Source of the DNA: Hanstruepera ponticola
Lineage (GTDB): Bacteria; Bacteroidota; Bacteroidia; Flavobacteriales; Flavobacteriaceae
Reading direction: 5' to 3'
NCBI RefSeq assembly: GCF_012931685.1
Contig: NZ_JABANC010000001.1
Coordinates: forward strand, 744,001-808,000
DNA: 64,000 nucleotides
The position numbers were made by a program, and so were the translations under genes. Under the pieces are notes generated by a model. It made no database searches. It had not been told where the DNA came from and saw nothing but the letters and a program-made list of their open reading frames with translations. Of the stretch, positions 8,353 through 16,457 are shown in pieces (the first letter of the stretch is position 1; every line of letters begins with the position of its first letter).

Positions 8353-10038
8353 CTATTCTTTTGTTGAGACTTCTTGTTTCATTAAAACTCGCCACGTTAA
8401 AGGAAAAGGTTGGCTTTTGTAGTGCCTACTTGCAACGTGAGCAACAATATCGAAACTATGTTTAAAAATTTTAAAGTCCTTTTCTGGTCCGAAGAGTTCC
8501 ATTTCTGATACCATTTCTTTTTTGTACTCTTCTACATTCTCGTATATTGTTACAGAATGTTTTAGTGTTCCTTCGCCACGACTATAATCCTGAACACATA
8601 TTTTATTTTCCATTTCTTCAAGTGGAAACCATATTTGTAAGTTCAAATCTGTAAAAAGTTCAGTTGTAATCTTTCGGACAAATTGATAGAGTTCTACTTC
8701 ATCAAAAATCAAGGCATATTCAGCCAAAATAGGAACAATCATTGAAGATTGAATTTCGCAATCTTCATCGCCATTATGAATATCCACCAGCTTATCATAA
8801 CTTTTTCTAAACAATGGGAAAAACTTATTTATTTTATATCTGTTATTAAAACCTAAAGTCATTTCAGAAATCCATTTTTTGGCTGGGTTAAAGTTTCTTG
8901 TAAAATTCAGTAAGTTGAGTGCTAATGCAATCTCAACACTATGTACATCGTATTCTGGATATTTTGAAGGTGGGTTGTTTTGAATAAATAGACCTAATGC
9001 GTTACTTATTGACACAGCACTTTTAAAATAAACGTCAGCTTGTTTTTTTTGCCCTTCATTATAATAGATTCTAAATTCTTGCATTTCGGTCAACCCTATG
9101 GTTGCTATAATTCCTATTTCTTCCCATACATTTAGACTGTATTCTAAACTATTTCTGCTGTATTTATAGATGCTGTGTTCAACCTTATAGTGTTCAACCA
9201 CTTTATTAAAATAGTTGACACCAATTGTCCGTTTTAAAAGATGAATTTTGTAAAACTCTTGCCTTACATAGTTTTTCTCTAAATGATTGCCTTCTTGCAT
9301 AAAGTGCCAGACGAGTAACAAGCATCTTTCACTTGCATAAATTGAAGGTTTTAAATTATTATTGTCCTGGGACCATTTGTATATAATGTTCAGGCATAAT
9401 CGCACCAGTCTTAACTTTTTTAAGATTTCTCTTTTTTGTTTGGGTTGCTTGTCTAAAATTTTTTGAATTAGCGTATAGAAATGTGATAAATCATAATCTG
9501 GTAAATCTAAAAATGCCAGAGACTTTCTTAATAATGATTGATATTCCTGTGGAAATAGTTTTTCGCTAACAAGATAGTCGTCAAGCATTGCGGTTATTTC
9601 TCCTGTTCCCCAAAAATCGTATTCAACAGCATCCGTAGTATTCTGTTCGATATACTGTGTCCAATCCACTAAAACATTTTGATTTATAACACCATTAGTG
9701 CAAACTATTATTTTTTTAGGAAGTTTTTTTAAACGATTAGTAAGTGAAGTTGGAATAAAAGTGTCAATAATTTGATTAAGAGTTGAACGTGTAGCGTTTA
9801 CATCGCCATCCCAAGTGGTTCTTGTTAGATTGCCTTGTTTTACAGCAAATAAAAACACCTTTTTAATACCATCTTCTGGATCTATACCCACAGCTGAAAT
9901 ATCCACACCCAATTGGCGACCTTTCATTGGTTTAGAAATAGTCGTGAATTTCATTCCAACTAACAAATCAGTCAGTAATGTATCTAACTCTTTATCTTCT
10001 TTTAAAAGATTAATGTATTCGCTCAATAAAAATCTCAT
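8353..10038 (-). CDS. restriction-endonuclease-like N-terminus plus helical C-terminus, function unknown
   Basis: A 561-residue protein that I do not recognise as a named family. Residues ~25-155 look like a PD-(D/E)XK nuclease-like fold: GVDIS (D46), then a hydrophobic strand ending FAVKQG (K67, Q68), then a strand KKIIVCTNG (~108-116) and the EYDFWGTGEITAML stretch (139-152) that often follows such cores in Mrr-like proteins. The residue two before the Lys is Ala, not Glu or Gln, so the active site may be altered or the Q68 may substitute. Residues ~160-561 are predicted alpha-helical, with many Leu/Lys/Tyr and no obvious NTPase motif. The start overlaps the previous gene's stop by ATGA, a sign of translational coupling. 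The DUF4238 gene follows after 4 bp. Confidence 0.6.
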   Translation of the reverse strand: MRFLLSEYINLLKEDKELDTLLTDLLVGMKFTTISKPMKGRQLGVDISAVGIDPEDGIKKVFLFAVKQGNLTRTTWDGDVNATRSTLNQIIDTFIPTSLTNRLKKLPKKIIVCTNGVINQNVLVDWTQYIEQNTTDAVEYDFWGTGEITAMLDDYLVSEKLFPQEYQSLLRKSLAFLDLPDYDLSHFYTLIQKILDKQPKQKREILKKLRLVRLCLNIIYKWSQDNNNLKPSIYASERCLLLVWHFMQEGNHLEKNYVRQEFYKIHLLKRTIGVNYFNKVVEHYKVEHSIYKYSRNSLEYSLNVWEEIGIIATIGLTEMQEFRIYYNEGQKKQADVYFKSAVSISNALGLFIQNNPPSKYPEYDVHSVEIALALNLLNFTRNFNPAKKWISEMTLGFNNRYKINKFFPLFRKSYDKLVDIHNGDEDCEIQSSMIVPILAEYALIFDEVELYQFVRKITTELFTDLNLQIWFPLEEMENKICVQDYSRGEGTLKHSVTIYENVEEYKKEMVSEMELFGPEKDFKIFKHSFDIVAHVASRHYKSQPFPLTWRVLMKQEVSTKE

Positions 10039-11615
10039 CCTCGTCTTTTAAAGTTTTGCCAATACAATCTTTCTTGTGCTTGACCGATTGGGTCGATAAA
10101 TTCGCCTCTTGGCATTTCGCCAGAATGAGAAATAAGTGCTGGTGTCATCTTTTCTGTGTATTCACCTCTATATTTTGTAAATATTGATTTACCTGCTCTA
10201 TAATTGATAGTTGGCAACGTATTGAAAAAAGATGGATTCTTTATTTCATTTTCTTTAAAAGATTTACTGAATTTTTTACCTTGAATTTTGTTGTAGTAAA
10301 TGAGTCTTTGTTCAGAAGGTGCAAACTCCTTTAAATTTTTTAAATCTGAATAAGCTTTATATTTATTTTCTCCTTCATCAATAATATCTTTTAATATCTT
10401 TTTAAGTTTGTTGTTGGCTGTTCTCTTCTTTAGGTTTAAAAATTCAATGGTTGAATAGTAATTGAAAATCAAATGGTTAATAAACAAATCAGCTAAAAAA
10501 ACAACAACCTCTTTATTATCTACTTTTTGTTCAAGTATAGAATATACCAAGGACAAAGAGGTGTCTTTATCATAAACATAGGCAAGTATTTTGTAGGTGA
10601 TATATTCAATATCGTAATCTGAAAAGTCTTTTATTAGAACTTCTGAAACCGTCAATCCTGATAAACCTCTCATATATCTGGTACTATTCATTTCAAAAAT
10701 GGCAATATGAAAATTAGGATTGTCTTTATTTAACCAATTTGTGTACAGCTTTTGAAATTCAGAATAAAAATCATCGCAAAGTGTGTTTAGTAAATGGCTG
10801 AAATATTTTATTTTTCTAGCATTTTCGGGACTCATATCAACCCAATCTGTTATAAAACCAACCACCAAACTTAAATTGGTTTTAGCTACATTTTCTAATC
10901 GATATGCCAATTGACTATATGCTCCAGCATGTTCTAAATTAATGTGAAGCAACAATGGAAGATATTTTTTTAAGAGGTGTATTTCGTTTTCTAAATCTAT
11001 ATTGTAATCCAAGAAGTAAATGAGCTCTAATTGAATTTCAATAGTCTTAATACTTGATAGCTTATCTATAATTCTATCTGCATTTTTTAATTCATTTCTT
11101 TTATTTCTTATAGTAAAGAAAACTGATGGCCATAATTCCTCTAGAGTTTCATTATTAATAATACTATTGAATTGTTTTTCAATCCAGCTTACAAATGTTT
11201 TTGGTGTTGTTTTCGCTATCAAGTCAATTTTAACGATAGATTTTATTCCTATTTCTTTTAAGCTTAGGTTATCATCTTCAATCAGCCGTTTAATCTCATC
11301 TATTGCAAACTTTTGGTCTGAATGATATAATCCAGATAGAATATCCATTAATGTAAAATACGAATCAGGATTATTCGTCTCAAGTGTTTTTAAATAAATT
11401 TCTTTGCCAAATGAAGCATCCTCTTTTGCTTCGCGAGTAATGGCTATTTGAAGATTTCTTACAGGATAGTTACTTTTTAAGTTTTTAAGCAATTCTGGTA
11501 GTGCCTTAACATAAAGGTCTATATCAATATTTTTAATATTGTCACAAAAGGTTCCATAATCTTGCCATCGATTGGAAGGCTCTTTATCGTCTAATAAGTC
11601 TTGTAGAAATTGCAA
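10035..11615 (-). CDS. helical-repeat protein, first gene of candidate defence operon
   Basis: A 526-residue protein with no family that I recognise. It reads as nearly all alpha-helix with regularly spaced Leu/Ile positions, in the manner of HEAT/ARM-type repeat scaffolds; there is no signal peptide, TM segment, P-loop or obvious catalytic motif. The C-terminal ~60 residues change character (FFNTLPTINYRAGKS, then Gly/Arg/Pro-rich to the end) and may be a separate binding tail. The start is read as TTG at 11615 because no ATG occurs in frame for about 90 codons and a stop lies a short way upstream; this start is uncertain. The stop overlaps the next gene's ATG as ATGA. A sensor or scaffold role is inference. 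Confidence 0.55.
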   Translation of the reverse strand: MQFLQDLLDDKEPSNRWQDYGTFCDNIKNIDIDLYVKALPELLKNLKSNYPVRNLQIAITREAKEDASFGKEIYLKTLETNNPDSYFTLMDILSGLYHSDQKFAIDEIKRLIEDDNLSLKEIGIKSIVKIDLIAKTTPKTFVSWIEKQFNSIINNETLEELWPSVFFTIRNKRNELKNADRIIDKLSSIKTIEIQLELIYFLDYNIDLENEIHLLKKYLPLLLHINLEHAGAYSQLAYRLENVAKTNLSLVVGFITDWVDMSPENARKIKYFSHLLNTLCDDFYSEFQKLYTNWLNKDNPNFHIAIFEMNSTRYMRGLSGLTVSEVLIKDFSDYDIEYITYKILAYVYDKDTSLSLVYSILEQKVDNKEVVVFLADLFINHLIFNYYSTIEFLNLKKRTANNKLKKILKDIIDEGENKYKAYSDLKNLKEFAPSEQRLIYYNKIQGKKFSKSFKENEIKNPSFFNTLPTINYRAGKSIFTKYRGEYTEKMTPALISHSGEMPRGEFIDPIGQAQERLYWQNFKRRG

Positions 11616-11720
11616 ATTAAAAGGGTTATAATTTTTTAAATTTATAACAAATTAGTTGATTTAATTAATTGGTAAGACAATTATTATGCAAGTATGTGTT
11701 TTAATTAAAATAGAATCTAT

Positions 11721-12158
11721 TTAAATATTTTTAATATTCATAATAAGATTACTTAAATCGTTAATACTATTCTTCAATTTCTCAATATCTCCTTTAGTTG
11801 CATGTAAAGAACTTGGATTAAATAGTTTCTTTAATCCATAAATAGTTGCATCGGCTGTTGCAGAACCTATTGCTGCATTACCTATTTCAGCAGCATTTAT
11901 AGTAGGTTTTAAGCTTTCTTGAAAAGCAGCTAATTTATCCTCTAATGATTGTATTTGTGATGACACGTTATCAGGTATCATTAATTGTCCGTTTTCTTCA
12001 ACTTCAACATCTTGTTTCTTGTAGTGACCTGATATATACTTGTAGTTATTTCTTTTATAACTTGCTTTTGTTTTACAACTTGGTGAGCAATACACATGAT
12101 TACTTCTTCGAGACTCAAATGTCTCATAACAATGTTTACAATTTCTTATTTTTTTCAT
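11721..12158 (-). CDS. zinc-ribbon protein of the mobile element
   Basis: A 145-residue protein of unknown function. Seen: an N-terminal zinc-binding motif CxxC-x13-CxxxC at C7, C10, C24 and C28, of the FCS/MYM-like kind (YCSPSC), then a basic linker, and a C-terminal half with a coiled-coil-like stretch near residues 69-83, an Ala/Gly-rich middle (~90-105) and a final helix rich in Ile/Leu/Asn. Similar short zinc-finger proteins are common among Bacteroidota integrated elements, so I take it as an element gene. It is separated by 54 bp from the ATPase gene upstream and by 105 bp from the defence-like operon downstream. Confidence 0.55.
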   Translation of the reverse strand: MKKIRNCKHCYETFESRRSNHVYCSPSCKTKASYKRNNYKYISGHYKKQDVEVEENGQLMIPDNVSSQIQSLEDKLAAFQESLKPTINAAEIGNAAIGSATADATIYGLKKLFNPSSLHATKGDIEKLKNSINDLSNLIMNIKNI

Positions 12159-12212
12159 GGTTTAGTGGTAGATTTGGTAATTAATACGTTAAATAAGGTT
12201 TAATTTAACCTT

Positions 12213-12944
12213 TTATCTTCTCATACTCTTTCCTGTAAATTCTATGATATTAAACATTTCGAAAAAGCGATCATGTGACCTACCTCCATATCTTTTTCCT
12301 AAATCTAATAATGTTTGTTCAATATTATTTTCAGGGTTAGTGTGATTACAAGTCACAAAAGTTCTATATTTTTTTTCATTTTGTATGAATAATATTTCTT
12401 CAATCACTTCACATTTTCCAAAATTATTTGCAGTCCTTTCGGAATTTATATCGTCAATAGATAATCCTGATCTAACAGTTTGGTTAATCATATAGCTCTT
12501 ATCTACTGATGTCAGACATACCTCATATTTATTAACTAATTCTTTAGCCCCAAAACTTGTAAATCGCAATGATGAATGCGATTTAAATATTTTTTCAAAA
12601 ACCTTAAAATAAGCTGTTTTACCAATTCCATAACCTCCAACTACCATTAACCCCTTTTTAAAGGATGGTTTACTTATATCTGTCTTTACATTGTTACAAG
12701 TAAAAAATGCATCATCATCTAAAAAATAGTAAAAAAGTGCTTTTATGTTATTTGTGTTTTGTTCAGTATCAATAAAACTCACACCAAACATGAGTTTAAA
12801 CTCGTAAAGGAATATGTTCCATAATTGTTTTTTGGTAAAAATTTCTTGTGTTGTTTTTATTTTTTTTTGACAATCATTATTAATATTTGGGTTTTTAATA
12901 AGATTAATTATATCATTAGATGTATGTGTTTGGTTAAGTCTCAT
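12213..12944 (-). CDS. DnaC-like P-loop ATPase of the mobile element
   Basis: A 243-residue AAA+-type ATPase. Seen: Walker A GGYGIGKT near residues 103-110, a likely Walker B region in the hydrophobic stretch near 182-188, a sensor-1-like VTCNHT, and a C-terminal GGRSHDRFFEMFNIIEF with the Arg pair expected of a helicase-loader-type arginine finger. This pattern fits DnaC/IstB-like ATPases encoded by phages and integrated elements, which load the replicative helicase on the element's origin. It lies 11 bp after the replication-initiator-like gene, consistent with a replication module. A transposition helper is the alternative, but no transposase is adjacent. Confidence 0.65.
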   Translation of the reverse strand: MRLNQTHTSNDIINLIKNPNINNDCQKKIKTTQEIFTKKQLWNIFLYEFKLMFGVSFIDTEQNTNNIKALFYYFLDDDAFFTCNNVKTDISKPSFKKGLMVVGGYGIGKTAYFKVFEKIFKSHSSLRFTSFGAKELVNKYEVCLTSVDKSYMINQTVRSGLSIDDINSERTANNFGKCEVIEEILFIQNEKKYRTFVTCNHTNPENNIEQTLLDLGKRYGGRSHDRFFEMFNIIEFTGKSMRR

Positions 12945-12955
12945 AATTTATTTGG

Positions 12956-13603
12956 TTATCTGTTAGTTAATACTTCAGCTTTAATATTATTAATCTCGTT
13001 TTTTGGTCTTTCATTGGCAACCCATTTTTCAAGGCGCTTTTTAATCTCAAAAAAACGCTGGCTTTCGAAACGCATTTTTTTGCCATTAGTGTCTAATTCG
13101 CTCCAGTAAGCAAAAAAATCTTCTAAAATTTTAATATTAAAATTAGAGTGAGTAAAAACCTTCTCTCTAAATATTTTTATTCTATTTTTTATATTATTAG
13201 TATTAGTTGTTGCTATTTGATTGTCATTTGTATGCGAAACCTTTGCTAATCGTTTGTCATTTGGTGTGCTATTTGACGTGTCATTTTGGTCAGCTACATA
13301 GACGCTTAAATTAGGAACATAAATTTTCGAGTAACTTGTAAAGGTTTCTAAAATAATATCGTTGGTAGATTTTAGCTTTTTAATTGCAGTTCTAACTTTA
13401 CTGATTGAAAGCCCCGTTTCAACTGCGAGTTTTTCATAAGATGTTATAAACTCACCTTTATTGATAACAATTCCACGCCACTTTTTTCGGCTGTAGTTGA
13501 CTTTCAATAAGCAATGCTGAAAAACTTTATAAGTATTTACATCCGTGTACCATTCCCAATCCATTATATCTCGATTGAGCATTATGAATCCATTATTTAT
13601 CAT
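12956..13603 (-). CDS. replication-initiator-like winged-helix protein
   Basis: A 215-residue protein with an N-terminal domain (DWEWYTDVNTYKVFQHCLL, near residues 15-34) and then the helix-turn-helix TSYEKLAVETGLSISKVRTAI near residues 48-69. This arrangement is common in phage and element proteins annotated as replication or DnaD-like proteins, where they bind origin DNA. The C-terminal half (from ~140) is basic and helical, ending in ALxN-type residues. The start at 13603 lies inside the 3' end of the HTH gene (11-bp overlap), so it is translationally coupled to it, and the DnaC-like gene follows by 11 bp. Confidence 0.55.
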   Translation of the reverse strand: MINNGFIMLNRDIMDWEWYTDVNTYKVFQHCLLKVNYSRKKWRGIVINKGEFITSYEKLAVETGLSISKVRTAIKKLKSTNDIILETFTSYSKIYVPNLSVYVADQNDTSNSTPNDKRLAKVSHTNDNQIATTNTNNIKNRIKIFREKVFTHSNFNIKILEDFFAYWSELDTNGKKMRFESQRFFEIKKRLEKWVANERPKNEINNIKAEVLTNR

Positions 13604-13892
13604 GAGAATCTTGTTTTATCAGTTTAGAAAATATTTCGCTTTTCTTATAGTAAACACGATTGCCCATTCGATAACTTGGAAGAATACCGCTCTTGTTCCA
13701 ATTATAAAGTGCTTGTTTGGAACATTTCAGCAAATCCATAGTTTCTTGAACAGTTAATAACTCTTCAGTATTTGTTTTAACTGATTCCTTTAATTGAGAA
13801 AACTCAACAAGAATTTTACGAAACTCGCCAACGAGATCATTTTTCAACTCATTTGGAGTAATTTGATAAATGTGTGTTTGAATGTTATTCAT
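13593..13892 (-). CDS. excisionase-type helix-turn-helix protein
   Basis: A 99-residue DNA-binding protein with a MerR/excisionase-like winged HTH at residues ~44-90: LLTVQETMDLLKCSKQ for the helices, then YNWNKSGILPSYRMGNRVYY for the wing. Proteins of this size and kind lie next to Bacteroidota element integrases and usually act as recombination directionality factors or as repressors of the excision operon. It is preceded by 97 bp of non-coding DNA with an 8-bp inverted repeat and a -7-like box, and it heads the run through the replication genes. Confidence 0.75.
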   Translation of the reverse strand: MNNIQTHIYQITPNELKNDLVGEFRKILVEFSQLKESVKTNTEELLTVQETMDLLKCSKQALYNWNKSGILPSYRMGNRVYYKKSEIFSKLIKQDSHDK

Positions 13893-13919
13893 TTGAGGCT
13901 ATTTGCTATTAACTGCCTG

Positions 13920-13927
13920 CAAAGTTA
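13920..13927 (-). promoter_or_regulatory. -7 box TAACTTTG for the excisionase/replication run
   Basis: On the minus strand the sequence TAACTTTG fits the Bacteroidota -7 consensus TAnnTTTG and lies 28 bp before the HTH gene's start. No good TTTG -33 element is seen at 19-20 bp upstream, so the site may need an activator such as the RteC-like protein encoded just before it (inference). Confidence 0.4.
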
Positions 13928-13957
13928 ACTACACATCTCTGTTTTTAAGAATATTAG

Positions 13958-13981
13958 GTGTATATGCCAGTATATATACAC
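13958..13981. promoter_or_regulatory. 8-bp inverted repeat, possible operator
   Basis: GTGTATAT (13958-13965) and ATATACAC (13974-13981) form a perfect 8-bp inverted repeat with an 8-base spacer. It lies between the RteC-like stop and the HTH gene, about 30 bp upstream of its -7 box. No T-run follows, so it is not an intrinsic terminator. Its position suits an operator or activator site. Confidence 0.4.
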
Positions 13982-13989
13982 TTGATTTT

Positions 13990-14769
13990 TCAGAGAGTAA
14001 AATTTACATCAGGTATGAAAAAATCCATTCTATCAAATTTTGCTTTAGCATCGGCATGTCTCTTATTTCCATTACTTAAATAAATCTCTAAAGTTTTTTC
14101 TGGATTATCAGCTTTTAAATCAAAAGCTTTTAATAAATCCCTTGAAAGTTTAGAACAATTAATTTCACCACGATGCCTATCAGCTTCCATATATCCTTTA
14201 TCTATTAGTTCTCTTATGATGATAGCTAAACTGGCAGGTCCTGCAACCCATTTCAAAGGCTTTGGTGGAGCATTTTCTTTAACTCTAAACAATTCAATAA
14301 ATGATTCTATAATTTTCTTCCTCTTTGTTAAATCACTTTGTAGGTTACTGAAAGCAGTAATGTGTGACATTAAGGAATAACAATACATCTTATGGTCAAT
14401 AAATCCTTCATTTTCCACAAACCCATCCTCAAGCTTAATCTCATTATACATTTCACCTCCTTCAAAGGACGCCTGCGCAAACTCTGTAAGTTCATCAATT
14501 TTAGTAACAATTTTCAAGTCCAATACCTTAAAGTATAGATCGGGATTATCACAATAATCATAGTGGTATTGTAAAAATTCTTTTACTTCTAAAATATCTA
14601 TTTCAAACAACAATTCCTTTGTAAAGTATTTTAGGTAAAAATCTTTAACCAGTTTAGGCTTATGATAATCATGATTTTGTAATTTATATTTTTCAGGAGT
14701 AAAACCTTTATCTTTTTTTCTTTCTAAATAGGAAACATTATCAATAGCGAAAGCATCGTTATAATTCAT
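13990..14769 (-). CDS. RteC-like regulatory protein of the mobile element
   Basis: A 259-residue protein encoded between the integrase and the excisionase-type gene. The C-terminal third (PLKWVAGPASLAIIIRELIDKGY, then a helical segment and an Arg/Lys-rich end) resembles the winged-helix part of RteC, the activator of excision genes in CTnDOT-type elements; the N-terminal two thirds are helical with many Tyr, Phe and Glu. The family call is by resemblance and position and is moderate. The start at 14769 is 14 bp after the integrase stop, so it is likely co-transcribed with the integrase. Confidence 0.5.
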   Translation of the reverse strand: MNYNDAFAIDNVSYLERKKDKGFTPEKYKLQNHDYHKPKLVKDFYLKYFTKELLFEIDILEVKEFLQYHYDYCDNPDLYFKVLDLKIVTKIDELTEFAQASFEGGEMYNEIKLEDGFVENEGFIDHKMYCYSLMSHITAFSNLQSDLTKRKKIIESFIELFRVKENAPPKPLKWVAGPASLAIIIRELIDKGYMEADRHRGEINCSKLSRDLLKAFDLKADNPEKTLEIYLSNGNKRHADAKAKFDRMDFFIPDVNFTL

Positions 14770-14783
14770 AAAATTTGGGTGGT

Positions 14784-16082
14784 TTAGTTATTAAAGAATG
14801 TACTGTCAGCAATTTTTACAGCTCTCTCTTGTGGGGTTATGCGTATGTATTTGTAAAATTCTCGTTCAGTTGAGTGTCCGCTAATTGCCATAATATCAAT
14901 TACAGGCATTTTGGACAAATAAGCATTGGTACAAAATGACCGTCTTGCAGTATGCGAGACTATGAGGTTGTGCTTGGGGACAGACTCGGATTCTTTTTTA
15001 CCTGATACGGTTTTGGTAATAGTTATTGACTCTGTGATTTTAGCTTTTCTTCCTGCTTTTTTGATATACTCATTAATATCAGGGTCATTTAACTTTCTTG
15101 GCGGATTACCATTGTGCCTTTTATTCATTATCGCTCTTACTCTGTGATGAATTGGGACGTACACTTTTTTATTAGTCTTTTGTTGGATAAACTCAAATAC
15201 TTCACGACCATCAAATGTTTTAATCTGTTCAGGCTTAATCCCATTATAATCAGAAACCCTCTGACCAGTATAGTAACCAATAAGAAAAATATCTCTTGCC
15301 AACTCCCAATAGGGTGTTTTTGACAAATCTACATTATAAAGCGCATCAATTTCTGTTTCCGTTAAGTATATTGAAACGGATTCCTCTGAAACACGTTTAA
15401 ACTCCCTGCTTTTATACTTCATATTACTATTACAGCCGTCCTCTGTTGCGCTGTTGAGTATAGCAATTAAATTTTTAATGTGCTTACCAATAGTATTTAC
15501 TGAATACCCTAATCCCTCCAAATAAGCAATAAATTTATAATAGAACTTCAGGTCGATATTTGCAAAGTCCAAATCATAGCTTTTATGTTTGTTAAACTCT
15601 TTCAGTCTGTTTACAGTTTGTTTATAAGCCCTTACAGTTATAGGTTTTAATTTAACTGCATTAATCACTTTGGATTGACTTTCTTTATTTGCAATATAAT
15701 CATCGGCATATTCGAAAAATGAGATAATTTTCTTTTTGCCCTCGCTATCTTCTTTCCTAATGATTTTTGCTAATAGAGATTTTAAAACAGCTTTATCTTG
15801 TTTATCATCTTCATCAAGTTCAGAAACGGCAGTAGTAAAATCGGACGAATACTTTAGTAAATCACTATTTACTTTTTCTCTATTGGTAATTGTAGAAACT
15901 GCTCTAATTCGTTGGTTAGAATTATCCCAATTTTTTGGTTTGACCTTATAGCCTGTAGCAAATTTAATACGGTTATTGCGTCCAAAACTATAGTCTAAAA
16001 AAATCGATGTTTCACCTTTGGAGCTAACATCCTTTAATCTATATTTAACCGTTCCTGAAGTTGATTGTATGGATTTATTCAT
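14784..16082 (-). CDS. tyrosine recombinase (integrase)
   Basis: A 432-residue site-specific recombinase that would integrate and excise the element. Seen: an N-terminal arm-binding domain (~10-60), a SAM-like core-binding domain (~120-225), and a catalytic domain with R275 (TGQRVSDY), the HTARRS box (H377, R380), H403 (SGHS) and the nucleophile Y412 (FYKYIRI). Length and layout fit the Bacteroidota Tn4555/CTnDOT-like integrases. It starts at ATG 16082, with a consensus promoter 70 bp upstream and the suspected attachment site about 170 bp upstream. The gene appears intact. Confidence 0.93.
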   Translation of the reverse strand: MNKSIQSTSGTVKYRLKDVSSKGETSIFLDYSFGRNNRIKFATGYKVKPKNWDNSNQRIRAVSTITNREKVNSDLLKYSSDFTTAVSELDEDDKQDKAVLKSLLAKIIRKEDSEGKKKIISFFEYADDYIANKESQSKVINAVKLKPITVRAYKQTVNRLKEFNKHKSYDLDFANIDLKFYYKFIAYLEGLGYSVNTIGKHIKNLIAILNSATEDGCNSNMKYKSREFKRVSEESVSIYLTETEIDALYNVDLSKTPYWELARDIFLIGYYTGQRVSDYNGIKPEQIKTFDGREVFEFIQQKTNKKVYVPIHHRVRAIMNKRHNGNPPRKLNDPDINEYIKKAGRKAKITESITITKTVSGKKESESVPKHNLIVSHTARRSFCTNAYLSKMPVIDIMAISGHSTEREFYKYIRITPQERAVKIADSTFFNN

Positions 16083-16151
16083 AAGTTATTTAAGCACGCT
16101 TTTTAAAAGGGACAACAATGGGGACAACATTATGTGTATTTGTTGTTAATT

Positions 16152-16182
16152 CAAAATTACTATAAATACTTAAATTTGCAAA
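16152..16182 (-). promoter_or_regulatory. integrase promoter, TTTG-N19-TAATTTTG
   Basis: On the minus strand TTTG (16182-16179) is followed after exactly 19 bases by TAATTTTG (16159-16152), an exact match to the Bacteroidota TTTG-N19-TAnnTTTG promoter. The start of transcription would be near 16145, giving a leader of about 60 bases before the integrase ATG. Confidence 0.65.
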
Positions 16183-16251
16183 TAATACTAGTAAATATAA
16201 GGGTTTTGAATAAAATGAGGTAAAATAGGTTAAAATAGAATACACTAAAAA

Positions 16252-16271
16252 GTGGTACAGGTGGGACCACC
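16252..16271. repeat. candidate attachment-site core (GC-rich, 20 bp)
   Basis: A 20-bp block with 13 G/C in otherwise very AT-rich DNA, bounded by GTGGT and ending in ACCAC plus C, an imperfect inverted repeat. It stands between the integrase gene and a plus-strand terminator 9 bp away, where the element meets housekeeping DNA. The matching copy at the left end of the element is not in the window, so this is a proposal. I could not fold it as a tRNA 3' end. Confidence 0.4.
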
Positions 16272-16280
16272 AGTAAAATC

Positions 16281-16307
16281 AAGCCTTTCAAATTTTTTGA
16301 AAGGCTT
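16281..16307 (+). terminator. intrinsic terminator at the element border
   Basis: A hairpin with arms AAGCCTTTCAAA and TTTGAAAGGCTT followed by a T-rich run on the plus strand. No plus-strand gene precedes it in the window, so it probably ended a chromosomal gene that the element now separates from its 3' end. Confidence 0.7.
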
Positions 16308-16457
16308 TGTTTTTTCTTCATATTCTATTTTTCCTTTTAAAAACCAAGTTCGTAAAAACATCGTATGTAATTTAGAATATGAAGGTAATTAACAACATTC
16401 CAACTACTTAAAAAAAACTGAAAATTATTTTTTTTGTTTTAGTTATTTAAAAAAACA

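Larger units (their letters stand above)
1..16271. mobile_element. right part of an integrative element (left end outside window)
   Basis: Seen: a tyrosine recombinase gene reads inward from about 190 bp inside a GC-rich block at 16252-16271. It is followed by an RteC-like protein, an excisionase-type HTH protein, a replication-initiator-like protein, a DnaC-like ATPase and a zinc-ribbon protein, then cargo genes, all on the minus strand. From about 16300 onward the genes are housekeeping. This order is typical of Bacteroidota integrative and mobilisable or conjugative elements. No mobilisation or transfer gene is visible, so whether it can transfer is unknown. The left border is not in the window, so including the metal-resistance genes is an inference. 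Confidence 0.55.

Noticed and set aside
12213-13892. An insertion-sequence IstA/IstB-type transposition pair
   Set aside because: The ATPase resembles IstB/DnaC, but the neighbour is a winged-helix replication-type protein without a DDE transposase core and no terminal inverted repeats are visible.
16252-16275. tRNA 3' end at the integration junction
   Set aside because: No T-arm consensus (GGTTCGAATCC-like) or matching acceptor strand lies upstream; kept only as a candidate attachment core.
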